A DNA stretch of 14,084 nucleotides from CAUJGQ01 sp042408665 (GCA_042408665.1 JBHOQW010000180.1:1-14084), one strand, 5' to 3'; counted from the stretch's first letter, positions 1 to 7,058 are shown. Numbers and translations: made by a program. Notes: generated by a model from the sequence alone, not told the origin.

Positions 1-200
1 CCCGAGCGGCGCGGCGGCGGGGCGCGGGCCGGCGCCGGGCGCGCCCGGGCAGCGTACACCCACAGGGCAGCGAACAGCGTCCGTAGCGAACCGGCAAGGG
101 AGCGCAGGCGCAGAGGAGGCGCGAGGACAGGGTACGCGCGGCTGGCGCCGGGCAGCGCGGCGAGCGCACCTCGCCACACCTGGTTGTGCTCGGCACACAT
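1..200 (-). CDS. possible partial ORF leaving the left edge, function unknown
   Basis: Reading the minus strand from an ATG at 200-198, the frame stays open to the window edge (66 codons, no stop). It begins MCAEHNQVWRG and includes a moderately hydrophobic stretch, LRTLFAALWVYAAR, at about residues 43-56, followed by an Ala/Pro/Arg-rich run. I do not recognise a family. There is no strong ribosome binding site; only a weak GAGAG precedes the ATG. In DNA this GC-rich, long open frames arise by chance, so this could be a shadow of nothing. It is listed because it is the only candidate in the first 400 bases and would be divergent from every other gene here. Confidence 0.22.
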   Translation of the reverse strand, partial: MCAEHNQVWRGALAALPGASRAYPVLAPPLRLRSLAGSLRTLFAALWVYAARARPAPARAPPPRRS

Positions 201-310
201 GCGCTCTCGTGGCAGAGCGCAGCGCCCACACGCCGGTGCTGCCCGGCGCCGTTTCTAAGTATACCACCGGCCTAGCCCGCCGGGCCGCCCGGGTAGTGCG
301 TAGCACGCAG

Positions 311-350
311 GATGGGCCAGGATGGGCCAGGATGGGTCAGTATGGGTATG
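311..350. repeat. 10-bp tandem repeat, about four units
   Basis: Units of 10 bp follow each other: GATGGGCCAG at 311-320, an identical copy at 321-330, GATGGGTCAG at 331-340, and a degenerate TATGGGTATG at 341-350. The period is close to one helical turn. The array ends against GTATAC and lies about 60 bp before the ATG of the small membrane protein, so it may be a regulatory array or simple slippage. Confidence 0.75.
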
Positions 351-412
351 GTATACGCACGGCGCACGCCGCGCGGCGGCGCATCCGCCGCGGGCAGGAG
401 GAGGCAGGAGCT

Positions 413-598
413 ATGCGAGTGATCATCGGGATCGTCGGGGTCGTGCTCGGGGGGCTGGTGATGGTGGTAGGGGTGGCCGGGCAGCGCGAGGTGCACTGGG
501 CCCTGCTGCTGGGCATGCTGCTCGTCGCCGGCGGCATCCTGCTGGGCGTCACCGGCAGCCGGCCGCCTACGCAGCCCTCGCCCCCACCCCACCACTGA
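413..598 (+). CDS. small two-helix membrane protein, unknown function
   Basis: This short protein of 61 residues starts MRVIIGIVGVVLGG. Two hydrophobic segments are visible, about residues 3-23 and 30-48, separated by a short polar turn (GQREVHW). The tail is proline-rich (PPTQPSPPPHH) and probably cytoplasmic or periplasmic. The start at 413 is chosen because a purine-rich ribosome binding site (GGAGGAGGCAGGAG) lies immediately upstream; the same frame is open from 209, but the added residues look non-coding. The hydrophobic pattern with small residues (G, V, A, L) supports a genuine membrane protein. I do not recognise a family. It stands alone, with more than 2 kb of non-coding sequence downstream. 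Confidence 0.65.
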   Translation: MRVIIGIVGVVLGGLVMVVGVAGQREVHWALLLGMLLVAGGILLGVTGSRPPTQPSPPPHH

Positions 599-1160
599 GC
601 CCCGAGCGCGCACTCGCCCCCGGGCACTGGTGCGCCGCTGCACGACGACGCGACACGCGACCTGACCCCTGACGCGTCCTGCGCGGGAGCCCCTGGCCCG
701 CGCCCCCTTCCGGCGCACGAGCCGCTCTCCCGGCCATGCCCGCTCACGCGGCCCGCGCCCTCCGCTGTGGGCGCGGGCCACGCCGGGGCGCACCGCGGGG
801 CCAGTTATCTCAGGGGTGTTGAAGAAGCCGGCTGGGAGGTTCGTGCGGCCGGCAGCCCGTCGGGCGGGCCGTGGCGCGTCCCGCGAGCGCGGCCGCAGCG
901 ATCGCTGATGCCTCGCCGGCCAGGTGTGCGGCCGGGAGCGGCTGCCGCCGCGCCGCCGCCGAGCGGGGCGGCAGTCGAGAGCATGCTCGTCACGTGTGAC
1001 GTGCTGGACAAGTGGAGACTCTGGCGCGTGACCGCGCCTTTGCCGGAGCCGCTGCCCACCTTACGCGACGCCGATCGAGCGTTTTCCAGGGACACGCGGG
1101 CGCGCATGTCGTTTCACCTCCCCGCCTCTCCGTCCCGCTCTCCCAGACGCTGTGGCACAC

Positions 1161-1182
1161 CACGCCCACGCCCACGCCCACA
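1161..1182. repeat. short CCCACG hexamer repeat
   Basis: Three and a half head-to-tail copies of the hexamer CACGCC are visible at 1161-1182. This is probably replication slippage in GC-rich DNA; no function is evident. Confidence 0.6.
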
Positions 1183-1539
1183 GGATAGCTCGGAGACGGT
1201 ACGCTACCCACTACACCCCACTCCCACCACAGACGGCCGGCGCGCTCTGTCCGCGCCCGCGGTGCTCCCCGAGCGGCGCGTCTCCCCCTCGCCGACCCAT
1301 CACGGCTCCCAGAGGGGCCGCAGCCGGCTCCCGGCGGGCCCGATGGAGAGGCTGCCGCTACGCCGGATCGGCGCTAGCCTGCCCTGCCCTGTCACCGCGC
1401 GCCGGCGACACCCCCGGTGGCACGCAGGGACTCGCGCGCTGGCCAGAGACAGAGACCGGCGCTGGACCGAGAACCTCCCTCAGGGGGCCTACCTCGGGGT
1501 GCTTTTACCACCTATTGCAGCTCTCATATGCTGGCGATG

Positions 1540-1569
1540 GTGAATAACTATCGTTTCGCTGCTATTCAC
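1540..1569. repeat. 7-bp inverted repeat in AT-rich island
   Basis: GTGAATA at 1540-1546 is complementary to TATTCAC at 1563-1569, with a 16-nt spacer. It lies in the most AT-rich part of this gap, just before the extended -10-like sequence at 1622-1630. It could be an operator or part of an RNA leader. The segment ATAACTATCG within it (1544-1553) recurs at 7074-7083. Confidence 0.45.
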
Positions 1570-1621
1570 CCGTATTCGCTCTCGTTCGCCCCTCATCGCT
1601 ACTAGAAATGTTCTGCGGGTA

Positions 1622-1630
1622 TGCTAAAAT
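1622..1630 (+). promoter_or_regulatory. extended -10 promoter candidate
   Basis: TGCTAAAAT (1622-1630) matches the extended -10 pattern TGnTAnAAT-type closely (hexamer TAAAAT, five of six). The -35 position at 17 bp spacing (CTAGAA) is poor, which is typical of extended -10 promoters. Transcription would start near 1637 and run straight into the two hairpins at 1642-1729. No protein gene follows closely, so if active it would drive a non-coding RNA. Confidence 0.35.
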
Positions 1631-1641
1631 AGTTCATGCGT

Positions 1642-1729
1642 TGAGCGAAAGGGAGCGAGCAATCGCCTCCAGCGCTCAGCGCACAGAAGAAGCTTCGGAC
1701 GGGCCGCAAGGTTTGTTCGAAGCTTCTTC
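1642..1729 (+). repeat. dispersed hairpin element, copy 3 (+ orientation)
   Basis: Two hairpins lie in tandem. The first pairs TGAGCG (1642-1647) with CGCTCA (1673-1678). The second pairs GAAGAAGCTTCG (1686-1697) with CGAAGCTTCTTC (1718-1729), 12 bp perfect, around a 20-nt loop. Read on the minus strand, the loop is AACAAACCTTGCGGCCCGTC, which matches 18 of 20 bases of the loop of the copy at 13024-13112, and both share GCGCAC between the two hairpins. The stem sequence differs from the other copies yet still pairs, which argues that structure is conserved. It could be a REP/MITE-like mobile element or a small structured RNA; I do not recognise a named family. Confidence 0.6.
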
Positions 1730-2240
1730 GCGTTCTGGACTCCCTGCTGGGACCTCTGGCATCCCAGGGCCACCCGCGCGCGGCGCACGGCGCGGGACGC
1801 GCTCCCCCAGCCGGACTGGTACCCGTGGTGGAGCCACGTGCCAGGTGCGCGGCAGCTGCTCGACGCACCCTCGGGCACGCCCGGATGGCTGAAGGTCGGC
1901 GTCCGGGCGCGGGCTGGCAGCCACCCAGCCGCACCACCAGCCTCGGCGGCCACCCCGCGGCGAACGGCGCGCTCCTCCGGCGCGGCGACGCCGGCGCCGC
2001 CCCTGGGACAGCCCGTGATGCCGCCCTCACCTGCCCGCGCGCCGCGGGAGACCTTCAGCGCGCTGGACCTTCCGGCGCACGTGTGCTCTCGCCCGCGCCT
2101 CGCGGGCAGGTGATCCAGGTGCCGTTCGCTGACCTCGTCGGTGCGCCGGCGCGGCACCTGCCAGCCCCGCTCCAGCGCGCCCGCCACACACCCTACCCGC
2201 TCCGCCCGCGCGGCGATGCACCGCGCACAAGGGGGCTCAC

Positions 2241-2262
2241 CTCTAAATCTACTCTAAATCTA
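2241..2262. repeat. perfect 11-bp tandem duplication
   Basis: CTCTAAATCTA occurs twice head to tail (2241-2251 and 2252-2262) in an AT-rich patch within otherwise GC-rich DNA. It ends 4 bp before the left arm of an 11-bp inverted repeat. The period of about one helical turn would suit paired protein-binding sites, but duplication by slippage is equally possible. Confidence 0.7.
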
Positions 2263-2266
2263 AATA

Positions 2267-2325
2267 AAGCCAAGGTGAAACCCGCAGACGCCAGGCACAG
2301 AGCCATGGAGATCCCACCTTGGCTT
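2267..2325. repeat. 11-bp perfect inverted repeat with 37-nt loop
   Basis: AAGCCAAGGTG (2267-2277) is perfectly complementary to CACCTTGGCTT (2315-2325). The 37-nt interior has no further obvious strong stem. No T-run follows, so it is not a classical terminator. It may be a small element end pair, an RNA hairpin or a regulatory site. Confidence 0.6.
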
Positions 2326-2530
2326 AGGTAGAAGAGAAGCAGGCGCCCCGGCCAGCGTTCGCTCTCTACCGGCCATCGGACGCCTCCACTGCGGGCCCCT
2401 GGGGGTCCGTCCCGCGACGCGCTCGCCTCATGCCGGCCGGGGCGCCCTCCCGCGCGGTGGCGCGCGTGGTGTCCATGGCAGTGGATCGCGCGACCATGCG
2501 GTCCGGGCTCGTGCAGGCCTGTCTACGCCC

Positions 2531-2556
2531 GGCGGGCCGGGCAGAACAGGCCCGCC
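2531..2556. repeat. GC-rich hairpin
   Basis: GGCGGGCC (2531-2538) pairs with GGCCCGCC (2549-2556) around a 10-nt loop. It lies in non-coding sequence and could act as a terminator-like hairpin in either direction, although there is no T-tract and such pairs are common at this GC content. Confidence 0.35.
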
Positions 2557-2751
2557 TCCGCTGCTTGATTCGGTCCGGCGGCCCTTTCCGTCACCGGCGC
2601 ACGACGCCATCGTAGAGGCGTCCGGCGTCGCACGCACACCGTCCGACGCACAACGTCCTGCGTCCAGCGTAACACCTGTCGCCCACCCCGCCGTCGAGGA
2701 GACGAGCGCTGCCCGGCGGCGGGGATCAGGTGGGACGCAGAGGACGCAGCA

Positions 2752-2808
2752 CGCAGTCCGTCGTGCAGTCCGTCGTCCGGAATACGCAGTTCGTCGTCCG
2801 CAGGACGC
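2752..2808. repeat. degenerate CAGTCCGTCGTC repeat block
   Basis: Related words follow one another: CGCAGTCCGTCGT (2752-2764), GCAGTCCGTCGTCCG (2765-2779), then CGCAGTTCGTCGTCCG. Looser versions reach back to about 2600. The 15-mer at 2765-2779 occurs in exact inverted orientation at 5488-5502, so the two-gene glycosyltransferase unit sits between opposed copies. Intergenic low-complexity repeats of this kind are otherwise unexplained here. Confidence 0.65.
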
Positions 2809-2833
2809 AACCCACCTCCAGGGAGGGCCGGTC

Positions 2834-4075
2834 ATGCGTGTGCTGGCGCTGAGCCACGCCGCGGTCCTGGCGGCCAACCAGGACCTCTACGCCCGCCTGG
2901 TCTGCGACCACGGGGTCGATCTCACCCTGGTCGCCCCGGCGCGCTGGGTGAGCGACTTGCACGGGCCCCTGTGGCTGGAGGTGGCGCCGGCGCTGGCCGG
3001 CCGTGTGGTAGGAGCACCGGTCATGTGCCCGGGGCATCGCGCCTTGCACTGGTACGTGCGCGGCCTGCCGGACGTGCGGCGCCGCCCACCGCAGGTAGTG
3101 TACGCCGACGAGGAGCCCTGGAGCCTGGCCGCGCTCCAGGCGCTCCTGCTGGCCCGCCGCGCCGGGGCACACCTGGTGGTGGCCACCAAGCAGAACGTCG
3201 CCAGACGCTTCCCTCCGCCGTTTGCCCAATTCCGCCGCCTGGTGCTCCGCCACGCCGCCGCCGTCATCGCCCTCACCGGCGAGGTGGCGGCCGTGGTGCG
3301 CGCCCAGGGCTACGGCGGGCCGCTCCACATCATCCCCCACGGCGTCGCCCTCGACCGCTTCGCCCCTGACCCGGCGGCGCGCCGGCGCCTGCGGACCGCC
3401 TGGGGCGTGCCCCCAACGGCCTACGTCGCTGGCTACGCGGGCCGCTTCCTGCCGGTGAAGGGCCTGCCCCACTTCATCGCCGCGGTGGCGCAGGTGCACG
3501 CCGCCACGCCGGGGCCCGCTCGGGCGCTCCCTCCGGAGGCTGTCGCAGTGCCCCGGCTCTTGGTCGCGAGGCCGTCCCCGCCGGCGCCCGGCGCGCCGGC
3601 CGGCCAGCACGTCCATGCGGTGCTGGCCGGCGACGGGCCCGAGCGCGCCCGCCTGGAGGCCCTGGTGCGCGCCGCCGGCCTGGCCGGGACGGTGCACATC
3701 GTCCCGCCCATGCCTCCTGACCGCATGGCCAGCGTCTACAGCGCCCTGGATGTGCTGGTGCTGCCATCGGTCAGCCTGCCCGGCCGGCGGGAGCAGTTCG
3801 GGCGCGTGCTGATCGAGGCGCTGGCCTGCGGCACGCCGGTGATCGGCACGGCCTCGGGCGGCATCCCAGAGGTGATCGAGACCACCGGCGGCGGGGTGGT
3901 CGTGCCGGAGGGCGATCCGGCCGCGCTGGCGCTGGCCCTGGCGCGGCTGGGCGATCCGGCCGTGCGGCAGGGCTATGCCGCCCGTGGCCGCCGCGGGGTG
4001 CAGCAGCACTACAGCCAGGCGCACGTGGCCGCCCGCACCGCCGCCGTCTTCGCCGAGCTCTGCCCCGGAGGATGA
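2834..4075 (+). CDS. GT4-family glycosyltransferase (413 aa)
   Basis: A GT-B fold, retaining-type glycosyltransferase of family 4 that would transfer a sugar from a nucleotide-sugar donor to a growing glycan at the cytoplasmic membrane. The acceptor-binding half spans about residues 1-190. The donor half follows, with GRFLPVKG (R204 and K209 are the usual phosphate-binding Arg and Lys) and the EX7E motif EQFGRVLIE (E320, E328), then the conserved GTPVIGTASGGIPEVI. A Pro/Ala-rich stretch at about residues 223-258 interrupts the first strands of the donor domain, where most relatives have a short loop. The N-terminus lacks the usual GGxE loop and reads ANQDLYARL instead. ATG at 2834 follows a GGGAGGG ribosome binding site. 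The stop lies 4 bp before the next gene, so the two are co-transcribed. The sugar specificity cannot be read. Confidence 0.92.
   Translation: MRVLALSHAAVLAANQDLYARLVCDHGVDLTLVAPARWVSDLHGPLWLEVAPALAGRVVGAPVMCPGHRALHWYVRGLPDVRRRPPQVVYADEEPWSLAALQALLLARRAGAHLVVATKQNVARRFPPPFAQFRRLVLRHAAAVIALTGEVAAVVRAQGYGGPLHIIPHGVALDRFAPDPAARRRLRTAWGVPPTAYVAGYAGRFLPVKGLPHFIAAVAQVHAATPGPARALPPEAVAVPRLLVARPSPPAPGAPAGQHVHAVLAGDGPERARLEALVRAAGLAGTVHIVPPMPPDRMASVYSALDVLVLPSVSLPGRREQFGRVLIEALACGTPVIGTASGGIPEVIETTGGGVVVPEGDPAALALALARLGDPAVRQGYAARGRRGVQQHYSQAHVAARTAAVFAELCPGG
4066..4071 (+). promoter_or_regulatory. ribosome binding site deciding the second glycosyltransferase start
   Basis: GGAGG just before the stop of the first glycosyltransferase sits 8 nt upstream of the ATG at 4080. 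The ATG at 4072, which overlaps the stop, is in a different frame, so 4080 is the start supported by both frame and spacing. Confidence 0.7.
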
Positions 4076-4079
4076 GCCG

Positions 4080-5444
4080 ATGCGCCGCCGGAGCCCCGCA
4101 CCGTTCCGAGGGCGCCCCACCCGAGGGCGTTCTCCCCGAGGGCGTCCCACCCACGAGCAGCACGCGCCGGGCCCGGCGCGATCCCTCCGTACGCCGCGCG
4201 ACCCACCTGCCCAGCCCTCGGCGGGGCCAGGCGGGCCGCGTGTGCTGCTCGTGGCGCCGGACTTCCCGCCGGGCATCGGCGGGGTGCAGACCACGCTGGG
4301 GAACCTGGCCGCGGGCTATCCGCCGGCGCAGCTGGTGGGGGTGGTGGCCCCGGCGGCCGCGGGGACGGTGGCGTTCGACCGCGCCCAGCGCTACCGCATC
4401 TGGCGGGCACCTGGGCCGGCGCTGCGGCCCGGGGCGGCGGCCGTGGCGCTGCCGGGGCTGTATGCCACCGCGGCCGCGGTGCTGGCGCGGTGGCCGGCCG
4501 ACGTGTTCCTGTGCGGGCACGTGCTGGCCGCGCCGCTGGGCCTGGTCTGGGGACGCCTCACCGGCCGGCCCTGGCTCCTCTTCGTTTACGGGAGCGAGCT
4601 CCTGGCCGGCCGAGCCCGCCCGCTGCGCTGGGCGCTGGTGCGGGCAGCGGACCGCGTCATCGCCAACAGCCGCTTCACCGCCGCGCAGCTCGCCGCCGGC
4701 GGGGTGCCGCCCGGGCGCATCACCTGCCTCCCCCCGGCGGTGGACCCGGCGCACTTTCACCCGGGGGTGGCGGCGGGTGCAGCGGAGGTGCGCGCTCGCC
4801 ACGGCCTGGCCGGCCGGCGGGTCATCCTCACGGTGAGCCGGCTGGGGCCGCGGCTCGCCCCCAAAGGCCACGACGTCTTGCTCCAGGCGCTCGCCCGGCT
4901 GCGCCAGCGCTGCCCCGACGCCGTCCTGCTGGTCGTCGGCAGCGGCGATCCTGCGCCGCTCCTGGCCCTGGCGCAGCGGGCCGGCGTGGCGGACGCTGTG
5001 GTCGTCGCCGGCCAGGTGCCCCAGGCGCTCCTGCCCGCCTACTACGCCGCGGTGGACGTCTTCGCCTTAGTCAGCCGCTCGGCTGCGCCGGCGCAGGACG
5101 GCGGGATGGACAGCGGGCAGGCGGCCCGGCCAGTCGCCGGGCCGGTGGAAGGGTTCGGCACAGTCTTCCTGGAGGCGGCGGCCTGCGGTGTGCCGGCGGT
5201 GGGCGGGCGCGGCGGCGGCGTGGCCGAGGCCATCGTGGATGGGGAGACCGGCCTGGTGGTGCCGCCGGACGATCCCCAGGCGGTCGCGGCGGCGCTGGTG
5301 CACCTGCTCGAGGACCGCGCCTACGCCGCCCGGCTGGGGCAGGCGGCCCGCCAGCGGGTCGAGGCTGCGTTCACCTGGCCCGCCCGCGTAGGCGCGCTCA
5401 CCGCCCTCGTCGAGGAGGTGTGGCGCGCGGGCAGGAAGCGGTAG
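4080..5444 (+). CDS. GT4-family glycosyltransferase with low-complexity N-terminal tail (454 aa)
   Basis: The second GT4 enzyme. The catalytic part begins near residue 53 (PRVLLVAPDFPPGIGGVQ), with the glycine-rich acceptor-side loop GIGGVQ at 65-70, YGSEL at 170-174, NSRFT at 196-200, the Arg/Lys pair R254 and K262 and the EX7E motif EGFGTVFLE (E357, E365). Two oddities stand out. Residues 1-52 are an Arg/Pro-rich tail containing three pentapeptide units (RGRPT, RGRSP, RGRPT) encoded by a 15-bp tandem repeat. Residues 334-356 are an Ala/Gly-rich insertion just before the EX7E motif. A shorter start at a GTG near 4242 would remove the tail but has no clear ribosome binding site. The gene begins 4 bp after the previous stop, in one operon. 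The product probably adds another sugar in the same glycan pathway. Confidence 0.9.
   Translation: MRRRSPAPFRGRPTRGRSPRGRPTHEQHAPGPARSLRTPRDPPAQPSAGPGGPRVLLVAPDFPPGIGGVQTTLGNLAAGYPPAQLVGVVAPAAAGTVAFDRAQRYRIWRAPGPALRPGAAAVALPGLYATAAAVLARWPADVFLCGHVLAAPLGLVWGRLTGRPWLLFVYGSELLAGRARPLRWALVRAADRVIANSRFTAAQLAAGGVPPGRITCLPPAVDPAHFHPGVAAGAAEVRARHGLAGRRVILTVSRLGPRLAPKGHDVLLQALARLRQRCPDAVLLVVGSGDPAPLLALAQRAGVADAVVVAGQVPQALLPAYYAAVDVFALVSRSAAPAQDGGMDSGQAARPVAGPVEGFGTVFLEAAACGVPAVGGRGGGVAEAIVDGETGLVVPPDDPQAVAAALVHLLEDRAYAARLGQAARQRVEAAFTWPARVGALTALVEEVWRAGRKR
4106..4150 (+). repeat. 15-bp in-frame tandem repeat, three units
   Basis: Three head-to-tail 15-bp units (4106-4120, 4121-4135, 4136-4150), each beginning CCGAGGGCG, lie inside the 5' end of the second glycosyltransferase gene and encode a pentapeptide repeat RGRPT/RGRSP. 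Because the unit length is a multiple of three, changes in copy number keep the frame open. Confidence 0.8.
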
Positions 5445-5463
5445 GACGGACTGCGGACCTCCC

Positions 5464-5480
5464 GGCGTCCTGCGGACGCC
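5464..5480 (+). terminator. possible terminator hairpin after the glycosyltransferase pair
   Basis: GGCGTCC (5464-5470) pairs perfectly with GGACGCC (5474-5480) around a 3-nt TGC loop, 20 nt after the stop of the second glycosyltransferase. There is no T-tract, so termination is uncertain; in very GC-rich genomes T-less hairpins are common at gene ends. Confidence 0.4.
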
Positions 5481-5486
5481 GTACGG

Positions 5487-5515
5487 ACGGACGACGGACT
5501 GCGGACTGCGTCACG
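5487..5515. repeat. inverted copy of the CAGTCCGTCGTC repeat
   Basis: CGGACGACGGACTGC at 5488-5502 is the exact reverse complement of the 15-mer at 2765-2779, and related words (GGACGGACTGCGGAC near 5447) flank it. The paired inverted blocks bracket the two-gene glycosyltransferase unit. Confidence 0.65.
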
Positions 5516-5762
5516 ACTTCCCCCCTGTCCCCCAGCGCAGAGCACCGACACCCGTGGGGCCTGCAGCGGAGGAGGCACCGGCGGGGAGTCGGGCGGCTCC
5601 CCGTCGTATGCAGGACGGAAAGGGGGCGCGCCGGGACGCGCCCACGCCCAGGGCGCAGAGCCTCTACGCCGTACGCCGGACACAGGATGGAAGGGGCTGG
5701 GTGAGGAACGGTGGTACGCAGGACGCAGGAGGGCGTACGTAGAACGTCGGAGGGAGGGGGCA

Positions 5763-7055
5763 ATGCTGCCGATCCTGTACTACAACCACACTGCGCTGGT
5801 GAGTGGCGCGGAGATCAGCCTGCTGGGCCTGCTGGAGGCGCAGCAGGACGCCGGCCGGCCGCTGGCGCTGGCCTGTCCGCCGGACCCGGGGCCAGCCCGG
5901 CTGCCGGCGCGCGCCGCCGCGCTGGGGGTGCCGGTGCTGGCGGTGCCGGCGTTCGCCCCCGGCTTCCCGCGCACGCCCGCGCACCTGGTCCACGCCCTGC
6001 GGCAGAGCGTCCCCGCTGGACGCGGCCTGGCCCGCGCGGTGCGCGCCCTGGATGCTGCCATCGTGCACGCCAACTCGGTACGCGCCGGGCTCATCGCCGC
6101 GTGCACGCCCCTGCCCCGCGGCACCCGCCTGGTCGTGCACGTACGTGACGCCCTGCCGCCGACGGTGCCGGGCCGCCTGGTGGCCGCCCTGCTGGCCCAC
6201 CGCGCCGACGCCGTGCTTGCGATCTCCCACTTCGTCGCCGCGGCCTTCGCCGGGGTCCCCGAGGGACCCACCACGACAGCGCCAGCGGCCCGGCGGCTCG
6301 CCGGGGGGAAGCTGCGGGTGATCCCCAACGGCGTGGACCCCGCCCGCTGGGACCCGGCGCAGGCGGACGGCGCCCGGGTGCGGCAAGAGCTGGGGGTGCC
6401 GCCCGAGGCGCCGCTCCTGGCCCTGGTGGGCCAGATCACGCCCTGGAAGGGTCAGCGCGACGCCCTCGCCGCCCTGCCGGCCGTGCTGGCCCGCTACCCT
6501 GCCGCCGTGCTCTGCCTCGCCGGCAGTCCCACGTTCACCGGCCCGACCGTGCGCTACGATAACCTGGCGTACGCTGCTGAGTTGCGCCGGACTGCCGCGG
6601 CGCTGGGGCTGGGCGATCGGGTGCGCTTCCTCGGCCAACGGGAGGACGTACCTGATCTCCTGGCAGCGGCGGACCTGCTGGTACTGCCGTCGTGGGCCGA
6701 GCCGTTCGGGCGCGTGCTGATCGAGGCGATGGCCATGGCGCGGCCGGTGGTGGCCACGCGCGCCGGGGGCGTGCCGGAGATCGTGGAGCACGGCGCCAGC
6801 GGGCTGCTGGTCCCGCCGCGCGATCCGGCGGCGTTGGCCGAGGCCATCCTGGCCCTGCTAGACGATCCGGCGCGGGCCCGCGCCATGGGCCGCTACGGCC
6901 GCGCCGTGGTGGCCGCCCGCTTCACCGCCGCCCAGACCGCCGCCGCCGTGGACGCCCTCTACGCCGAGGCGCTGGGACAACGGCGACGCCGGGCATGCGA
7001 TCGGCGCGCGAGTGCTTTTCCTTCCATCCCTGATCCCAAACGAGACAGTGCCTGA
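5763..7055 (+). CDS. GT4-family glycosyltransferase (430 aa)
   Basis: The third GT4 enzyme of the window, a GT-B fold retaining sugar transferase acting in the cytoplasm or at the inner membrane face. Visible motifs: the acceptor-side loop SGAEISL (14-20), HVRD (126-129), AISHFVA (153-159), VIPNGVDP (186-193), PWKG with K229, and the EX7E motif EPFGRVLIE (E313, E321), followed by GGVPEIVEHGASGLLVPP. Residues 166-182 are a small Pro/Thr/Ala-rich insertion. The domain ends near residue 405 and the last 25 residues (basic, then SIPDPKRDSA) look like a non-homologous tail, perhaps from loss of an earlier stop. ATG at 5763 follows a strong GGAGGGAGGGGG site. The gene is separated from the previous pair by 318 bp, so it may be transcribed separately. 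The sugar specificity is not readable. Confidence 0.92.
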   Translation: MLPILYYNHTALVSGAEISLLGLLEAQQDAGRPLALACPPDPGPARLPARAAALGVPVLAVPAFAPGFPRTPAHLVHALRQSVPAGRGLARAVRALDAAIVHANSVRAGLIAACTPLPRGTRLVVHVRDALPPTVPGRLVAALLAHRADAVLAISHFVAAAFAGVPEGPTTTAPAARRLAGGKLRVIPNGVDPARWDPAQADGARVRQELGVPPEAPLLALVGQITPWKGQRDALAALPAVLARYPAAVLCLAGSPTFTGPTVRYDNLAYAAELRRTAAALGLGDRVRFLGQREDVPDLLAAADLLVLPSWAEPFGRVLIEAMAMARPVVATRAGGVPEIVEHGASGLLVPPRDPAALAEAILALLDDPARARAMGRYGRAVVAARFTAAQTAAAVDALYAEALGQRRRRACDRRASAFPSIPDPKRDSA

Positions 7056-7058
7056 GCA

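Larger units (their letters stand above)
1..412. other. gene-poor left flank
   Basis: Apart from the doubtful minus-strand frame at 1-200, I see no gene. The stretch holds a small AT-rich patch around 250-265 (TTTCTAAGTATACC) and a 10-bp tandem repeat at 311-350, followed by a purine-rich ribosome binding site for the small gene that follows. A longer upstream in-frame start for that gene at 209 is disfavoured because the extra residues are low-complexity Arg/Ala and the good ribosome binding site sits at 397-409. Confidence 0.5.
599..2833. other. 2.2-kb stretch without a convincing gene
   Basis: Several long open frames cross this stretch on both strands (for example 767-1543 on + and 1624-2187 on -), but their translations are Arg/Pro/Ala-rich, lack domain-like patterns, overlap one another and have no good ribosome binding sites, so I do not call them. 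Visible contents: a hexamer repeat near 1161-1182, an AT-rich island at 1505-1640 with an inverted repeat and a promoter-like extended -10, one copy of the dispersed hairpin repeat (about 1642-1729), an 11-bp tandem repeat plus 11-bp inverted repeat at 2241-2325, a hairpin at 2531-2556, and a run of CGTCC-type degenerate repeats at about 2600-2810. It may contain decayed genes. Confidence 0.6.
5445..5762. other. repeat-rich gap between second and third glycosyltransferases
   Basis: No gene is supported in these 318 bp. The gap holds a tight hairpin 20 nt after the upstream stop (5464-5480), a block of GGACGG/ACTGCGGAC words (about 5447-5515), a GC-rich middle, then CAGGATGG and ACGCAGGACGCAGG words (about 5690-5725) like those at 305-340, and a GGAGGGAGG ribosome binding site for the next gene. 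I see no clear promoter. Confidence 0.6.

Noticed and set aside
767..1543. 258-codon open frame on the + strand
   Set aside because: Arg/Pro/Ser-rich translation without domain-like pattern, no ribosome binding site, and overlapping equally long frames on the other strand; typical chance frame in GC-rich DNA.
1602..2331. Overlapping open frames on both strands (1602-2030, 1624-2187, 1825-2331)
   Set aside because: They cross the hairpin element and AT-rich tandem repeats, have low-complexity composition and no supported starts.
2726..4294. 522-codon minus-strand open frame opposite the first glycosyltransferase
   Set aside because: It is the antisense shadow of a gene with clear GT4 motifs on the + strand; its own translation is low-complexity.
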